Shown piece after piece: positions 9,299-17,974 of a DNA stretch of 55,992 nt. This stretch comes from Candidatus Binatia bacterium (GTDB lineage Bacteria; Desulfobacterota; Binatia; HRBIN30), in assembly GCA_026415395.1 (NCBI GenBank), contig JAOAHD010000015.1, positions 1 through 55,992 on the forward strand, given 5' to 3'. The translations under genes and the position numbers were made by a program. Under the pieces are notes generated by a model. The model did not search any database. It saw only the letters and a program-made list of their open reading frames with translations, and was not told the DNA's origin. Positions within the stretch are counted from its first letter, which is position 1; the number at the start of each line of letters is the position of its first letter.

Positions 9299-9795
9299 TT
9301 TCTCTCCCGTCCTGGTTGGCTCGGCCCCTCTTCACTTGGGGTTTCCATCACAATCCGATTGACCTGTTCGTTGCCGTAAAAGTCGACGGCCTTTTCCTCG
9401 ACAATGACCCGCCGCGGTTCGATTGCAGCAACGACTCCATTGTTGCGGCCAATGGGTGTGCCAATGGTCACGATAAAACCCATCCCGGCACCGTCCTCCA
9501 CCATGGCACGAGGGGGGTTCATCTCCCACATTGTGCCCACGACGGTGAGCTGCCCGAGGTCGTACCGCTGCAATGGTGTCAACTCAACATTTTCGGGTTC
9601 GCGCCGCCGCAGGTCCAGCAAAAACGGCCGGAACGGATCCCTCCGTCCTGCCGGGTTATAGGGGCGAGCCTCCCCGTCCTCTGCCGCCACCGTTCCGCCC
9701 GAGGTCTCCCCACGGGCCGCCTCGCACAGCACGACCGCCAACACAGACACAAGCGTACAGAGGCCCATGCGGGACAAAGCCTGCCGCCAGTTCAC
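9295..9795 (-). CDS. pilP: Type IV pilus assembly lipoprotein PilP
   Basis: PilP links the inner-membrane PilN/PilO pair to the PilQ secretin. The 166-residue product has an N-terminal signal peptide (a possible but non-ideal lipobox at VVLC), a mature region beginning with the family motif YNPAGRRDPFRPFL, and the small beta domain with LTPLQRYDLGQLTVVGTM and VTIGTPIGRNNGVV. It starts with GTG at 9795, overlapping the pilO stop as GTGA, and its own stop overlaps pilQ. Position and motifs agree fully. Confidence 0.93.
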   Translation of the reverse strand: MNWRQALSRMGLCTLVSVLAVVLCEAARGETSGGTVAAEDGEARPYNPAGRRDPFRPFLLDLRRREPENVELTPLQRYDLGQLTVVGTMWEMNPPRAMVEDGAGMGFIVTIGTPIGRNNGVVAAIEPRRVIVEEKAVDFYGNEQVNRIVMETPSEEGPSQPGRERK

Positions 9796-10418
9796 GGCTT
9801 CCCTCCTCGTTCCTTCTCCCGTTGCTTTTTGATGCGCTCTCGTTCTGCATCGTCGAGGAAACGAAATGTCACGGCCGCGCAGGAGGTATCCAAGACCACC
9901 TCCGCCCCTTCGATCCTCTGCGGAGCTTTCATGGACACGCCGGAAACATTCACGATCCGGGGCATGCGCCCGACCTTGTCGAAGAACGTCGCCACTTGGT
10001 GAAAGGTGCCGCGCACGACGATGTCGACAGGAACGGCGGCGTAAAATTCTTCGTACTGCTCTTCCCGCTGCTTGAATTGCACAATCTCCAGGCCGGACTC
10101 GATCCCCAACGACGACACCGCACTCAAGAGCTCCGGAATCTCTTTCGTGTCCGGCAACTGCGCCAAGGCCTTGCGCAAATCACCGTCGAGTTTCTGCACC
10201 TCCTTCTTCGCTTGCTCGAGGTTACCCACCAGTGCTGCCTTGCGGTCGCGATCCCGCTGCAACTGTTCCAGCCGCCTACTTTTTTCCTCTATCTGCGCTT
10301 CGCGGGGCCAGTACAAAAAGTACGCATACAGCAGCACCACCCCAGCCACCGCACCAACGATGGCTAGGATCCGCTGGCGCGGGGGCAGTTCGAGAATCCG
10401 TTCGATGAGCGCGTTCAC
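9792..10418 (-). CDS. pilO: Type IV pilus inner-membrane alignment protein PilO
   Basis: PilO forms a heterodimer with PilN in the periplasm and is part of the alignment complex. The 208-residue product has a short cytoplasmic tail (LPPRQRILAIVG), one transmembrane helix (about residues 19-36), a coiled-coil segment (KSRRLEQLQRDRDRKAALV) and a ferredoxin-like C-terminal domain (EFYAAVPVDIVVRGTFHQVA, PRIVNVSGVSM), all typical. It starts with GTG at 10418, seven bases after the pilN stop. Confidence 0.93.
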   Translation of the reverse strand: MNALIERILELPPRQRILAIVGAVAGVVLLYAYFLYWPREAQIEEKSRRLEQLQRDRDRKAALVGNLEQAKKEVQKLDGDLRKALAQLPDTKEIPELLSAVSSLGIESGLEIVQFKQREEQYEEFYAAVPVDIVVRGTFHQVATFFDKVGRMPRIVNVSGVSMKAPQRIEGAEVVLDTSCAAVTFRFLDDAERERIKKQREKERGGKP

Positions 10419-10425
10419 GGCAACC

Positions 10426-11037
10426 TCACGCTGGCTTTTTCTGTTCGGCGGGCGACGGCGCGCCGTTCTTTCCCCGCCGGCCGACGTAGTCGAGTAACGC
10501 CTTGATTTGGAATCGCTTGAGGGAGGGTCCTGCCGGTGCTCCCGGCTGAGTTACCGCTTGCGCGGTTTCGACCAAGTCGACCTCGTAGAAATAATTTGAT
10601 TGCTGCAGGCGTCGCATGAATTCCGCGATTGTTTGGTTGTCGATTGCTAAGCCTTGAATGGAAACCACCCCGCCGGATTCCGTAAACTCCGTGAGCCACA
10701 GCTTCTCCGGGGTGGCATCGCTCAGGTCCTCCAGCGCGCGCACTGGGCCCACACGGCGCCGTTTCAGTTGCTCGATCACCTGCAACTTTGCCTGCAGCTC
10801 CGCGCGTTTTGCGTCTAGGTCCTTGACTTCTTTGGCTTGCTGATCCAGTCGCGCAATTTCCTGCTGGAGCTTTGCGATATTCTCTTCGAGCTCGGCTAAA
10901 CGCCGCCCCTGGAGCGTGTACGGTAGCGCCATGGCTAACAACACAACGATGGTGGTCAAAATCGCCAAAGAAATTTGGCGACGGCGCCCGAGGGCTCGTT
11001 CTGCCTCTCTGACCGGTAGAAGATTGATGCGGATCAT
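10426..11037 (-). CDS. pilN: Type IV pilus assembly protein PilN
   Basis: PilN binds cytoplasmic PilM through its N-terminus and pairs with PilO in the periplasm. The 203-residue product begins MIRINLLPVREAE, which carries the conserved INLLP motif that docks into PilM, then one transmembrane helix (ISLAILTTIVVLLAMALPY), a coiled coil and a ferredoxin-like domain (KLWLTEFTESGGVVSIQG). The start overlaps the pilM stop (ATGA). Confidence 0.95.
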   Translation of the reverse strand: MIRINLLPVREAERALGRRRQISLAILTTIVVLLAMALPYTLQGRRLAELEENIAKLQQEIARLDQQAKEVKDLDAKRAELQAKLQVIEQLKRRRVGPVRALEDLSDATPEKLWLTEFTESGGVVSIQGLAIDNQTIAEFMRRLQQSNYFYEVDLVETAQAVTQPGAPAGPSLKRFQIKALLDYVGRRGKNGAPSPAEQKKPA

Positions 11038-12149
11038 TTGTCGTTGGGCCTCCGCGTTGCCAGTCCCACAGCAACGGAAAATTCCGCCGCGCGCCGCAAT
11101 GCAGCTTCGCGGTCGACATTTTCTCCCAAAACCAAATGCCCGAAGGGATTCGCTACCTCCACAGCAACCCCCATACGCTCGGCAAGCTGAGCGGCCATTC
11201 CTGGCAACTGCGCCCCGCCGCCGCTTAGAAAAATGTGATCAATCGTCTCGTCACCCGAGCTCATCCAAAAAAACGTCAGGGCGTGGTGGATCTCGTCCAC
11301 TACCGCAGCCGCGGCCGCCTCGATCACAGCCTGAGCGTGCTCGGCGAGCTCGTGATCCATCGTCTTGCCCGTTTTCAACGCTTCGGCTGCCTCGAAGGAT
11401 ACGCCTAAATCCTGCACCAGGCTCTCGGTGATGTCGCGCCCGCCAACCGCAACGTCGTGAGTGAAAGCACACTGCGCATTTTTAATGATGTTGATGGCGG
11501 AGTAGCGCGCGCCGATGTTGACCAAGGCCACCGTGCCAGTCGGCGGCACCTCGTAACTGAGTTCGAACATGTTGCCGAGGGCGAAATAGTCTACATCCAC
11601 GACCACCGGCAGCAGCCCGGCTAAACGCAACGTTTCGGAATAGCTCTGCACGATGTCCTTCTTGGCTGCCACGATGAGTACGTTCGCACGGTCCCCTTCC
11701 CCATAGTCCGTGACCTGGTAGTCGAGGTTCACGTTATCCAATTCCTCAGGGATGAAGTTCCCCGCCTCGAGCAAAACGGCAGCCTCCATCTCCTTCTCAC
11801 TCTGTGCCGCCATGGGAAAACGCTTGATGATAACGGCCGGTCCTGGCACTGCAGTGATCGCTTTTTTGCCACGGAACCCGTACTGGGCGTGCGCCGCTCG
11901 GATCAGCTCCGCCACTTGGTCGCTCTCGACGACCATGTTGTTCTGCACGGCGGTCGGCGGGGTGGCCACGGTAGCGAGAGCTTGAACCCGCACCTCCCCG
12001 CGGGTTCCGCGCACTTCCAGGAGCTTGATTGTGCTCGATCCGATGTCGACGGCGACGTACGGTTCTTCACCGCGAAACGGATTGATCTCTGACAGAGAAG
12101 TGGAGAGCACACGGCTCACACGATCGATCCAGCTTGGCCCAGCCGCCAT
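11034..12149 (-). CDS. pilM: Type IV pilus actin-like ATPase PilM
   Basis: PilM is a cytoplasmic actin/FtsA-fold ATPase that binds the N-terminus of PilN. The 371-residue product shows AVDIGSSTIKLLEV near residue 33 (phosphate-1 loop), the conserved AITAVPGPAVIIKRFP region, LVNIGARYSAINI and the adenosine motif FLSGGGAQLPGMAAQLAERM. It is the first gene of the operon and has a promoter-like sequence about 100 bases upstream (12250-12279). Confidence 0.95.
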   Translation of the reverse strand: MAAGPSWIDRVSRVLSTSLSEINPFRGEEPYVAVDIGSSTIKLLEVRGTRGEVRVQALATVATPPTAVQNNMVVESDQVAELIRAAHAQYGFRGKKAITAVPGPAVIIKRFPMAAQSEKEMEAAVLLEAGNFIPEELDNVNLDYQVTDYGEGDRANVLIVAAKKDIVQSYSETLRLAGLLPVVVDVDYFALGNMFELSYEVPPTGTVALVNIGARYSAINIIKNAQCAFTHDVAVGGRDITESLVQDLGVSFEAAEALKTGKTMDHELAEHAQAVIEAAAAAVVDEIHHALTFFWMSSGDETIDHIFLSGGGAQLPGMAAQLAERMGVAVEVANPFGHLVLGENVDREAALRRAAEFSVAVGLATRRPNDK

Positions 12150-12580
12150 CGAGCAGTCTCCCTCTTACCGCCACAACCCCGCTTTCCACCCGGTTTCGCT
12201 GCCGACTGGCCACGGCCCTTCGCCGCAGCCTCCCCCCTTGGTCCGGCCGAGTATGAAAGCATGTGGCTTTTGTTGTCAACCGCCTCCTACATGAATTTCG
12301 CAACCACGAGCCAGGCCTTAAGCGAAATCTGCGCCAACCCATCCAGCGCGAAAGCTTTCGCGCAACAGCCAAGGATTGGAAACCGAGTGGCAAACTTGTA
12401 CGGGAGAGCGCACGAAAATTCGCCACCCTCCGTAGTTCAAGGGCCCAGGCCGTTGCCTGCACCGACAAGCGCCTCCCCTGACGCTTCGCCGAGCCGAAAA
12501 GCTGCCGAAAAAAAGCAACTCGCCCTCGGCCCGACACCTCTTACAGAGGCTTTTTGCGGGACACACGTCCCCACCAAGGG
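12150..12580. other. Intergenic region between rlmE and pilM holding the pil promoter
   Basis: No gene with coding character is visible. The part nearest pilM contains a sigma70-like promoter directed leftward. The part nearest rlmE has a short hairpin (CCTCT-TAC-AGAGG followed by CTTTTT, about 12535-12556) that would work as a terminator only on the plus strand, where no gene ends; I give it little weight. Confidence 0.5.
12250..12279 (-). promoter_or_regulatory. Predicted sigma70-type promoter of the pilMNOPQ-aroKB operon
   Basis: On the minus strand a perfect -35 box TTGACA (12279-12274) is followed, after 18 bases, by CATACT (12255-12250), which matches four of six bases of TATAAT. It lies about 100 bases upstream of the pilM ATG with no competing gene between. 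No operator or riboswitch is evident. Confidence 0.55.
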
Positions 12581-13183
12581 TCAGCGATCCTGCCTGTTGC
12601 GCGCTATGACGTACAGCTCCGAAGACCCCTTGCGGGTAGCCTCGGGTCGCGTTGTGGCAACGTTGCCAAATTCTCGCCGTAAACCCGCCAAAAACTCCGG
12701 CAACTCGGACCCCATGAACACTTTGATCACCAAAAGTCCTCCCGAGCGAAGCCACCGCCGGGCCAGCTCTACCGCCCGCTCGGCCAACGCTCTCGCCTGG
12801 GCTTGGTCGCGCTCCCGGATGCCCGTGAGCTTCGGAGCAAGGTCGCTCAACACAACGTCCGCCAGGCCGCCCAGTTCCTGTTGAACCCGCTCGCCTAATT
12901 GGGGATCGAAAACGTCGACGCGGACGATGACCACATGTGGAGCATCGCTCAGCGGCGCGACGGGCTCACGGTCGACGCCAACAACCTTTCCAGACGGCCC
13001 GACGATACGCGCGGCCACTTGTAGCCAGCCGCCGGGCCACGCACCCAGGTCGACAACCTTGTCTCCAGGCCGGAGCAGCTTGTACTGCTTTTGCAACTGC
13101 TCGAGTTTGTAGGCAGCGCGCGATCTAAGGCCCGCTTCCTTTGCACGGCTGTAGAAGGCGTCTTTACGCCGGTAAGTACTCAT
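12581..13183 (-). CDS. rlmE: 23S rRNA 2'-O-ribose methyltransferase RlmE/FtsJ family
   Basis: RlmE methylates the 2'-hydroxyl of U2552 in the A-loop of 23S rRNA. The product carries the SAM motif VVDLGAWPGGWLQVA and the K-D-K-E catalytic tetrad in order: Lys in RAAYKLEQL, Asp in VLSDLAPKLTG, Lys in LLVIKVFMG and Glu in GSSELYVIA. I start it at ATG 13183 (MSTYRRKDAFY), giving 200 residues, close to the E. coli length; the longer ORF to 13225 adds non-conserved residues. It follows a small exported protein gene and pgeF in the same direction. Confidence 0.93.
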   Translation of the reverse strand: MSTYRRKDAFYSRAKEAGLRSRAAYKLEQLQKQYKLLRPGDKVVDLGAWPGGWLQVAARIVGPSGKVVGVDREPVAPLSDAPHVVIVRVDVFDPQLGERVQQELGGLADVVLSDLAPKLTGIRERDQAQARALAERAVELARRWLRSGGLLVIKVFMGSELPEFLAGLRREFGNVATTRPEATRKGSSELYVIARNRQDR

Positions 13184-13232
13184 TCGGACTGAGGTGCCAC
13201 CGAAATCCGCGGCACCGCTCTGCAACTACACA

Positions 13233-13493
13233 TCAATACATTCGGTTTTCGCCGTGCGGCCGGTGGCCGAACACTTTGTCCAACCCCGGTCGTGATACCA
13301 CGTAGTGCAGCGGGCGGAAGATCACCCATTCGAGCGCGAATCCAACAGGGTGGATCAGATACGCGGCTACCCGGATGGGGTGAGTTTGCGTCTCATCAAA
13401 CTGGTCCTCGGCTTCCGCTCGCACCTGGGGCGCGACCGCAAGGACGAACAGCAGAACCGATACGAGACGGACGATTCGGCGTTTCATTCTCAT
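13233..13493 (-). CDS. Small exported protein of unknown function
   Basis: The 86-residue product has a clear signal peptide (basic RMKRRIVR, hydrophobic LVSVLLFVLAVAP, cleavage near VRA-EAED). The mature part has a hydrophobic central segment (IRVAAYLIHPVGFALEWVIF) and a conserved-looking FGHRPH near the end. Small proteins of this look recur in deltaproteobacterial genomes, but I know no function. Its ATG overlaps the pgeF stop (ATGA) and is preceded by GGAGGTT, so it is a real coupled gene. Probably periplasmic or membrane-associated. Confidence 0.75.
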   Translation of the reverse strand: MRMKRRIVRLVSVLLFVLAVAPQVRAEAEDQFDETQTHPIRVAAYLIHPVGFALEWVIFRPLHYVVSRPGLDKVFGHRPHGENRMY

Positions 13494-14320
13494 AACCTCC
13501 TGTTCTCAGCCTGACTGTATCCCGATCCAGGGCCGAGTTGAAGCGCTTCCTGGCTACAGACGATAAATGAAAGCTGGCGTCCTGCCATCCCCTTTTGCCG
13601 GCGGTGGGAATAGAAGTCATTTGCAAAGCACGAGGTGCAAGCCCCCACATCGACAATGTGTGCCGAAGGCACCCCGGCTTCCTGCAAGATCAGTCGATTG
13701 GCGCACCGCAGGTCCACGAATCGACGGCCATCCTCTGCGCATCGAACCGCAGCTCCAAGTCCCGCACGCTCCATCGCTCGCACCACGTCCTCGCCAACCT
13801 CGTAACAGCAGGGCCCGATCGACGGCCCGAGCGCCACCCAAATCTCCGCGGGGGACACTTGGCATCGTGTCACCATCACACGCACGGCCTCAGCGAGCAC
13901 TCGGCCAACGGTGCCGCGCCACCCGGCGTGCACTGCGGCAACCACCTTACCCCCAGAAGCAGCCACCAATGCGGGCACGCAATCGGCGGTAAGCACACAA
14001 AGGGCGACTCCCGGAATCGAGGTCACCAAGCCGTCGCATGGTGTCGCTGGCTCGATGGAGTGAGTGTCCACGAGACAAACCGCCACACCATGAACCTGTC
14101 GCATATGGATCCACTGGCGGATCCGCGGAAACGACTCCCGCACCAGAGCCCAGTTGCGCTCCACCGCATCCCGTTCGTCGCCCACCGCGAACGAGAGATT
14201 TAAGCTCGCGAAGGGCCCGCAACTCACGCCTCCCCGCCGCCCCAAAAACACCGCGCCCGAGAGGGGCGTTGCACACGGCCCTTGCGACACTCGCCAAGAA
14301 GGAATGGCGTCGGCACTCAT
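13490..14320 (-). CDS. pgeF: Polyphenol oxidase/laccase-domain family protein, purine nucleoside phosphorylase YfiH/PgeF type
   Basis: The 276-residue product belongs to the YfiH family, whose members act on purine nucleosides, and one (PgeF) removes misincorporated amino acids from peptidoglycan precursors. The metal-site motifs are present: His in MRQVHGVAV, Cys in LTADCVPALVA, and His in VVAAVHAGWRGTVGRVL, followed by GPSIGPCCYEVG and the C-terminal CTSCFANDFYSHRRQ. The length is slightly above the usual 240-260. It is coupled to the small exported protein downstream and lies 21 bp after the MmgE/PrpD gene. Confidence 0.9.
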   Translation of the reverse strand: MSADAIPSWRVSQGPCATPLSGAVFLGRRGGVSCGPFASLNLSFAVGDERDAVERNWALVRESFPRIRQWIHMRQVHGVAVCLVDTHSIEPATPCDGLVTSIPGVALCVLTADCVPALVAASGGKVVAAVHAGWRGTVGRVLAEAVRVMVTRCQVSPAEIWVALGPSIGPCCYEVGEDVVRAMERAGLGAAVRCAEDGRRFVDLRCANRLILQEAGVPSAHIVDVGACTSCFANDFYSHRRQKGMAGRQLSFIVCSQEALQLGPGSGYSQAENRRL

Positions 14321-14341
14321 GCAACGAGCGGAGTCAACGAG

Positions 14342-15817
14342 CTACGAGCGTTCTGAGCAACACATGCGCAGCAATTCTCTCACTTGAGCAGCATTCAGGT
14401 CCTCGAGATGGAAGATCATATCGATTGCCCGCTCCATGCGCTCTTTGCGTAGCGTATAGCGGGTCTCGCGACGGAATTTGTCCTCCACTTGTTTGCGACG
14501 GTCATCGAACGATCGCCCAAACGCTCCGAAGGGAACCTCCTGCTCCGCCTCGTACACCTTGCCCGAGTCCAGCTCGATCCGCACACGCGCACCAAAACTC
14601 ATCTTGTGTGTGTTCAGTTGCCGTGGCCCCCACTCGAGCCGCAGGCCGGCCGGAGACCGCCCGCTCGGGTCCAAGCGCACCAGCGCCGTCTCCTGCATCT
14701 TTTGTGTCATTCCATCGTCAAGCGATAGCCGCACACGTGCGGCCAACTGCCAAGTAGCGGGATCCTTGATGCGCTCGGGAAGGAATTGTCGCGGGCTCAG
14801 CTCCTTGTCCAGAAGCGCAGCAGCCACGCTGTAGGCCACCGAAAAGTTCAGCGTCACCGGCAAGCTCTCCGCTCCCCGCAGATACGGCGCACTCCAGGCC
14901 TCCATTCCCAGAGTCAGGGGATTGGTGGCTATTTCGACAGACCGCACCTTGCGGCCGTCGATGTGATGTTGGCGTTGCAGCGACAGCACACAGTCGATGA
15001 TTGCCGAGAGGTACGCGCACCCGGGGTACACTTTGTAAGAGAGAGTGTCCGACAGCCAGAGTTCGCCCAGGTTTTGAAACGCCTCGCTCAGCGGATGCAC
15101 AGCGTAGAGCTTGGCAAAGCCGTCCTCGCCGCCCCAAACATCGCTTACCACCCGCATCCCTTGCGCTGCCAGTTGAGCCGCCTGCACCCCGATGGTGAGG
15201 GTTTGCGAAGCCAGCACGGCCTTGGCCTCGGAGCCAAAAAACGCAGCGCGAAGAGGCTGCGGAGGCTGGGCAACCGCAATGTTGAGGGCAGCTTGTGTTT
15301 TGTCGCTGTCGAGCTCCAGCAGCCGTGCGGCCAGCGCAGCGCCGCCGGCTAGGTGGACGAACGTGCACATTTGGCCATTGAACGGGCCGCCGAGCGCCAC
15401 GGCCCCCAAGCGCCCACCGATCTCGTTGGACACCAACTGCGCCAGAAGGACTTCCGCACCGGGGCGGTTGTACGTTTCGGCCACGGCCAACGAACCGACC
15501 ACTGCCGAGTGACCCGTGTGAGCGGCGAAGAGGTAATCGTCATAATCCAAGGCCATACTCAAGGCCGCGTTGGCATAGAGTGCAAAGTGCAGTGAGGTCC
15601 GCTCTCCCGAAGGCACGAGCGTAGCCTCCTTGCCACCCGACCATTGCCGAACCGTCCGACTCACCACGCGCCCGGCTTCAGAAAAGTGCCCCGCGTGTAT
15701 GGCCGCAATACAGCTCAGCACCTGATTCTTGAGCTCTTCCAAAATGCGCCGCGGGACATCTTGTATCCGCAAGCTTGCGACCCACTTGGCGACTTGCTCA
15801 GCAACACCCACACGCAT
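14342..15817 (-). CDS. MmgE/PrpD family protein (2-methylcitrate dehydratase-like)
   Basis: The 491-residue product resembles the MmgE/PrpD superfamily, which includes 2-methylcitrate dehydratase, cis-aconitate decarboxylase and many uncharacterised dehydratases. Visible features are the N-terminal all-helical domain (VAKWVASLRIQDVPRRILEE), DYDDYLFAAHTGHSAVVGS matching the family DDxx...HP/GS region, the helical GVQAAQLAAQGMRVVSDVW, and the KVYPGCAYLSAIID segment that corresponds to the conserved K-P-C stretch. The usual His in the D-D-H region is in AHTGH. The exact substrate cannot be told; an isocitrate-lyase-family enzyme occurs much later in the window, but no methylcitrate synthase. Confidence 0.8.
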   Translation of the reverse strand: MRVGVAEQVAKWVASLRIQDVPRRILEELKNQVLSCIAAIHAGHFSEAGRVVSRTVRQWSGGKEATLVPSGERTSLHFALYANAALSMALDYDDYLFAAHTGHSAVVGSLAVAETYNRPGAEVLLAQLVSNEIGGRLGAVALGGPFNGQMCTFVHLAGGAALAARLLELDSDKTQAALNIAVAQPPQPLRAAFFGSEAKAVLASQTLTIGVQAAQLAAQGMRVVSDVWGGEDGFAKLYAVHPLSEAFQNLGELWLSDTLSYKVYPGCAYLSAIIDCVLSLQRQHHIDGRKVRSVEIATNPLTLGMEAWSAPYLRGAESLPVTLNFSVAYSVAAALLDKELSPRQFLPERIKDPATWQLAARVRLSLDDGMTQKMQETALVRLDPSGRSPAGLRLEWGPRQLNTHKMSFGARVRIELDSGKVYEAEQEVPFGAFGRSFDDRRKQVEDKFRRETRYTLRKERMERAIDMIFHLEDLNAAQVRELLRMCCSERS

Positions 15818-16128
15818 ACCCGTTTCCCTTCGTTCATTAGTTGGGCAACCGCTTCGGTTTTATGGCAAGGCGGGAGTGTGCGCCACTGGTTTCTGGGCAG
15901 CGCCAGCGTAACGAGCACAAATGCCCGCGCTTCGCAGGCACACCACGCAAGGTGCCCTCCCCTGTGCATTTTGCCCCCTTGCCTGGCCCCTGCGCGGCCC
16001 CGCTACACACCGGAGGGCGCTCAAATGCCGGGACCTCGTCGTGCCTGCCTGTGGAAGGCGCTGCCCGCACCAACAGCGCCCTTATCAACCACTCGGACCG
16101 CTTCAATCGGCATTTGGAGCGCCGCGGT
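15818..16128. other. Intergenic region, nothing recognised
   Basis: About 310 bases between the phosphatase gene and the MmgE/PrpD gene, both leftward. Several overlapping short ORFs exist on both strands but none has a plausible ribosome site or recognisable product. It presumably holds the promoter of the MmgE/PrpD-pgeF-rlmE unit, but I see no convincing boxes. Confidence 0.4.
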
Positions 16129-16647
16129 TTAGTCGGGCGAACAGACTGCAGCCGTGCGCTTCAGCATACCGTTGCTGAGCCCTCGGAGCACACCCTCGAG
16201 GCAGGCTTTGATCTCGTCGCGGCATTGATGATACGCGTCTGCCCCGCGATCGAAGGGGTCCTCAATGTCCCCTTCCAGGCCCGCGAACGCCTTCCAAGTG
16301 AACGCCGGCTTGCCATGAGATTCGGGGAAATGAGTGTGCAGCATCTGCAGTTGAGCCGTGGTCATGGCCAGGATAAGGTCCGCCCGCTCGATGTAATCCC
16401 GATGGCGTTTTAAGTCGGTGGAAACGGCATCCTTCGGGAGTTCGATGCCCTCCTCGCGCAACACGAGGCGCGCATCCAAGGAGACCAAGGCACCGTCGCG
16501 AGCATACGGGGCAATACCCCCAGAGAGCACTTCCCAAGCACGATCGAGGCCCGTCTCTCTCAGTTTTGCCTTCAGGAGTTCCGCGGCAATCACGCTGCGA
16601 CACGTATTCGCGTGACAGACCAAAAGCACGATACGCCGTGGCTTCAT
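16129..16647 (-). CDS. Low-molecular-weight phosphotyrosine/phosphoarginine phosphatase family protein
   Basis: The product has the CX5R catalytic loop at the N-terminus (CHANTCRS, about residues 11-18 from the ATG at 16647) and the general-acid Asp loop IEDPFDRG near the C-terminus. The loop has Thr before the second Cys (NTCRS), as in protein-arginine phosphatases of the YwlE type, where tyrosine phosphatases usually have Ile (NICRS). Its 172 residues are a little longer than usual. I chose ATG 16647 (MKPRRIVLLVCHANT) because the longer ORF start at 16701 adds unconserved sequence. Role is regulatory dephosphorylation; no partner kinase is in the window. Confidence 0.85.
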   Translation of the reverse strand: MKPRRIVLLVCHANTCRSVIAAELLKAKLRETGLDRAWEVLSGGIAPYARDGALVSLDARLVLREEGIELPKDAVSTDLKRHRDYIERADLILAMTTAQLQMLHTHFPESHGKPAFTWKAFAGLEGDIEDPFDRGADAYHQCRDEIKACLEGVLRGLSNGMLKRTAAVCSPD

Positions 16648-16722
16648 CAGCAAACGAACGAGCGGGCAGTGGGTAGTACGGGTGGACCCACTGCCCGCCA
16701 AATGAAATCAATACCCAGAAGG

Positions 16723-17673
16723 TTAGGATCCTTGCAGCACCGACGCCAGGATGGGACCCATGTCTTCCTTTGCCGTGAGCCCTTTCGCTAGCTCCGCTTT
16801 CAAGGCTTGACCAAGCTCGGCCGCATCCCACACCGCACGCTTGGACACCTTCCCCACAGTATGCCACCCCTTCATCAGCCACACGGTGCCAGCGCCAACG
16901 CGGAAGACCTCACCGTGCACGTTTGCAGCATCATCGCTAGCCAACCAAGCCACCAACGGTGCCACATGAGCTGGGGAGAATGGGTCGAACTCGCCCTCCT
17001 TCGGCTGCTGTCCCATGATTGCAGCAGTGGACGGAGTGGCATCGACCGTTAGCCGGGTGCGCGCAATCGGCGCGATGGCGTTCGCCGTGACCCCGTACTT
17101 CTGCATTTCCTTGTCCACGATGATGGCCATTGCCGCGACGGCTGCCTTGGCGGAGCCATAGTTTGACTGGCCGACGTTTCCTAACAAGCCAGCATCCGAT
17201 GAGGTGTTGATCAGCCGGCCGTTCAGGATATTGCCCTTCTTATGTTCCTCGCGCCAATACTCGCAGGCATGGCGCGCCATATTAAACGAGCCCTTCAAGT
17301 GCACGGCGATCACTGCGTCCCAGTCCTCTTCGGACATGTTGAAGATCATCCGGTCACGCAAAATGCCGGCGTTGTTCACCACGATGTTGAGTTTGCCGAA
17401 GTGATCCAAGGCGCATTCGATCATGCGCTTCGCCCCTTTGAAATCGGCTACGTTTTCCCCGTTCGCCACCGCCTCGCCACCCATTGCCTTGATCTCGGAA
17501 ACCACCTGCTGCGCCGGCGTGTCTGTCGGCTGCCCACTGCCGTCGAAGTGCGCTCCTAAGTCATTGACCACAATCTTCGCGCCCAACTTGGCCATGAGTA
17601 GCGCCTCTTCACGGCCAATGCCTCGGCCTGCACCTGTGATGATTGCCACTTTTTCCTCGAGCAAACGTGCCAT
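16723..17673 (-). CDS. Short-chain dehydrogenase/reductase, FabG/17-beta-HSD4-like
   Basis: The 316-residue product is an NAD(P)-dependent SDR: TGAGRGIGREEAL (nucleotide binding), VNDLGAHFDGSG (acidic cofactor selector region), NNAGIL, Ser in INTSSDAGL, and the Tyr-Lys pair in SNYGSAKAAV. The long insertion after VVNDLG and the C-terminal extension of about 60 residues are typical of hydroxyacyl-CoA dehydrogenases similar to the SDR half of peroxisomal multifunctional protein 2. Start chosen at ATG 17673, preceded by the strong site AAGGAGGGTAAA; the ORF upstream of it is spurious. Likely a role in beta-oxidation or steroid side-chain metabolism. Confidence 0.9.
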   Translation of the reverse strand: MARLLEEKVAIITGAGRGIGREEALLMAKLGAKIVVNDLGAHFDGSGQPTDTPAQQVVSEIKAMGGEAVANGENVADFKGAKRMIECALDHFGKLNIVVNNAGILRDRMIFNMSEEDWDAVIAVHLKGSFNMARHACEYWREEHKKGNILNGRLINTSSDAGLLGNVGQSNYGSAKAAVAAMAIIVDKEMQKYGVTANAIAPIARTRLTVDATPSTAAIMGQQPKEGEFDPFSPAHVAPLVAWLASDDAANVHGEVFRVGAGTVWLMKGWHTVGKVSKRAVWDAAELGQALKAELAKGLTAKEDMGPILASVLQGS

Positions 17674-17974
17674 TTTACCCTCCTTGTATGCTTTTCTGCT
17701 GATTTCACGAGTCATGCGCCACACTGGACGAGGACGTTCACCGCTCCTCCATCCCACCGGGGACGCTCTATCCGGTCGTGGCAGTACCTATCGGCAGCGA
17801 AACGCTCCTATGTCTGCTGAAAACACACCTTCTGTCAAGTGAGGAGCCGCCAGCGCGCAACCCGAGTCGGCTCCGCGAACGGCTGGTGCGGGCGCGACCG
17901 CGCCTTGAGGCGCAGCACTTTCTCTTTGACTGCCCGCGCCGCGCGGGGTACATGAGTTTTGAGGGATACTCCAC
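17674..17974. other. Intergenic region between divergent SDR and small plus-strand ORF
   Basis: About 300 bases with no coding character I can defend. It must hold the SDR promoter and, if the 49-residue ORF is real, its promoter too; no clear boxes are seen. Confidence 0.35.

Noticed and set aside
12535-12556. Hairpin CCTCT-TAC-AGAGG with CTTTTT as a terminator
   Set aside because: Only five base pairs, and oriented for the plus strand where no gene ends.
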